Shown one piece after another: positions 63,851 to 64,000 of a DNA stretch of 64,000 nt. The translations under genes were made by a program, and so were the position numbers. How positions within the stretch are numbered: the stretch's first letter is position 1; each line of letters starts with the position of its first letter. Source of the DNA: Ariolimax columbianus (lineage: Eukaryota; Mollusca; Gastropoda; Stylommatophora; Arionidae); contig JAVGWX010000011.1 in assembly GCA_036924085.1 (NCBI GenBank), positions 15,957,108-16,021,107 on the forward strand, given 5' to 3'. The notes under the pieces were generated by a model. The model saw only the letters and a list, made by a program, of their open reading frames with translations, searched no databases and had not been told where the DNA came from.

Positions 63851-64000
63851 AGACTATTACTGCTACAACTACTACTATTATTACTACAACTACTACTATT
63901 ACTATTACTACTATAACTACTACTATTACTACTACGACTACTACTATAACTACTACTATTTCTACTACAGCTACTACTATTACTACTACAACTACTAGTA
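63851..64000. repeat. ACT/CTA microsatellite running to the window edge
   Basis: Nearly pure TACTACTATTACTACAAC triplets, cut by the window end. Confidence 0.95.

Overview
The window looks like nuclear DNA of an animal, most likely a mollusc and perhaps a heterobranch gastropod. The taxon is an inference: the mix of I-like, CR1 and RTE-type LINEs, a Penelope-like GIY-YIG element, tRNA-derived SINEs and a single GIMAP-type GTPase resembles what I recall of sea-slug and snail genomes. No search was run. There are no bacterial operons and no CRISPR array. I found no rRNA gene and no intact tRNA gene.

Only one convincing host gene is visible: an unspliced AIG1/GIMAP-type GTPase of 369 residues at 41.8-42.9 kb. 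Most other coding-like sequence is retrotransposon or DNA-transposon debris. One LINE family, called 'I-like' here (APE endonuclease, reverse transcriptase, RNase H, C-terminal CxC-HxxxxC motif, GAA-repeat 3' tail), accounts for at least nine copies: 10.9-12.9 (-), 23.5-25.4 (+), 33.8-34.7 (-), 35.6-36.2 (+), 37.7-38.9 (+), 39.5-39.9 (-), 56.2-56.3 (-), 56.3-60.0 (+) and 60.0-61.4 kb (+). The 56.3-60.0 kb copy has one uninterrupted frame with nearly all catalytic residues and is the least damaged. CR1 copies with a GTTAA-repeat tail lie at 0.7-2.1, 25.4, 26.4-26.9, 36.6-39.0 and 47.9-48.8 kb. Many fragments of RTE/L1-type LINE C-termini fill the rest, and a divergent I-like family lies at 51.1-53.3 kb. 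DNA transposons include a piggyBac-like deletion derivative (44.4-45.5 kb, TTAA ends), a mariner remnant with matching inverted repeats (49.3-50.0 kb) and a Tc1/mariner transposase fragment (20.1-20.7 kb).

Tandem repeats make up a large share of the window: 50-bp (3.1 kb), 37-bp (4.4-5.8 kb), a 4.9-kb purine-only array (14.0-18.9 kb), 52-bp (21.2 kb), 41-bp x about 52 (27.8-29.9 kb), 46-bp (32 kb), 43-bp (33-35 kb), 81-bp (43.7 kb) and 27-bp x about 42 (61.5-62.7 kb). ACT-type microsatellites run to the right edge.

The most interesting structure is historical, not a working pathway. (1) Several insertions are nested and carry readable target-site duplications, so relative ages can be read. 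(2) At 56.2-61.4 kb, three near-identical LINE pieces are joined as inverted 3' end, near-full copy, truncated tandem copy, which suggests template jumping or two-sided priming. (3) Four separate minisatellites start inside the C-terminal coding part of LINEs. I found no convincing new multi-gene system.
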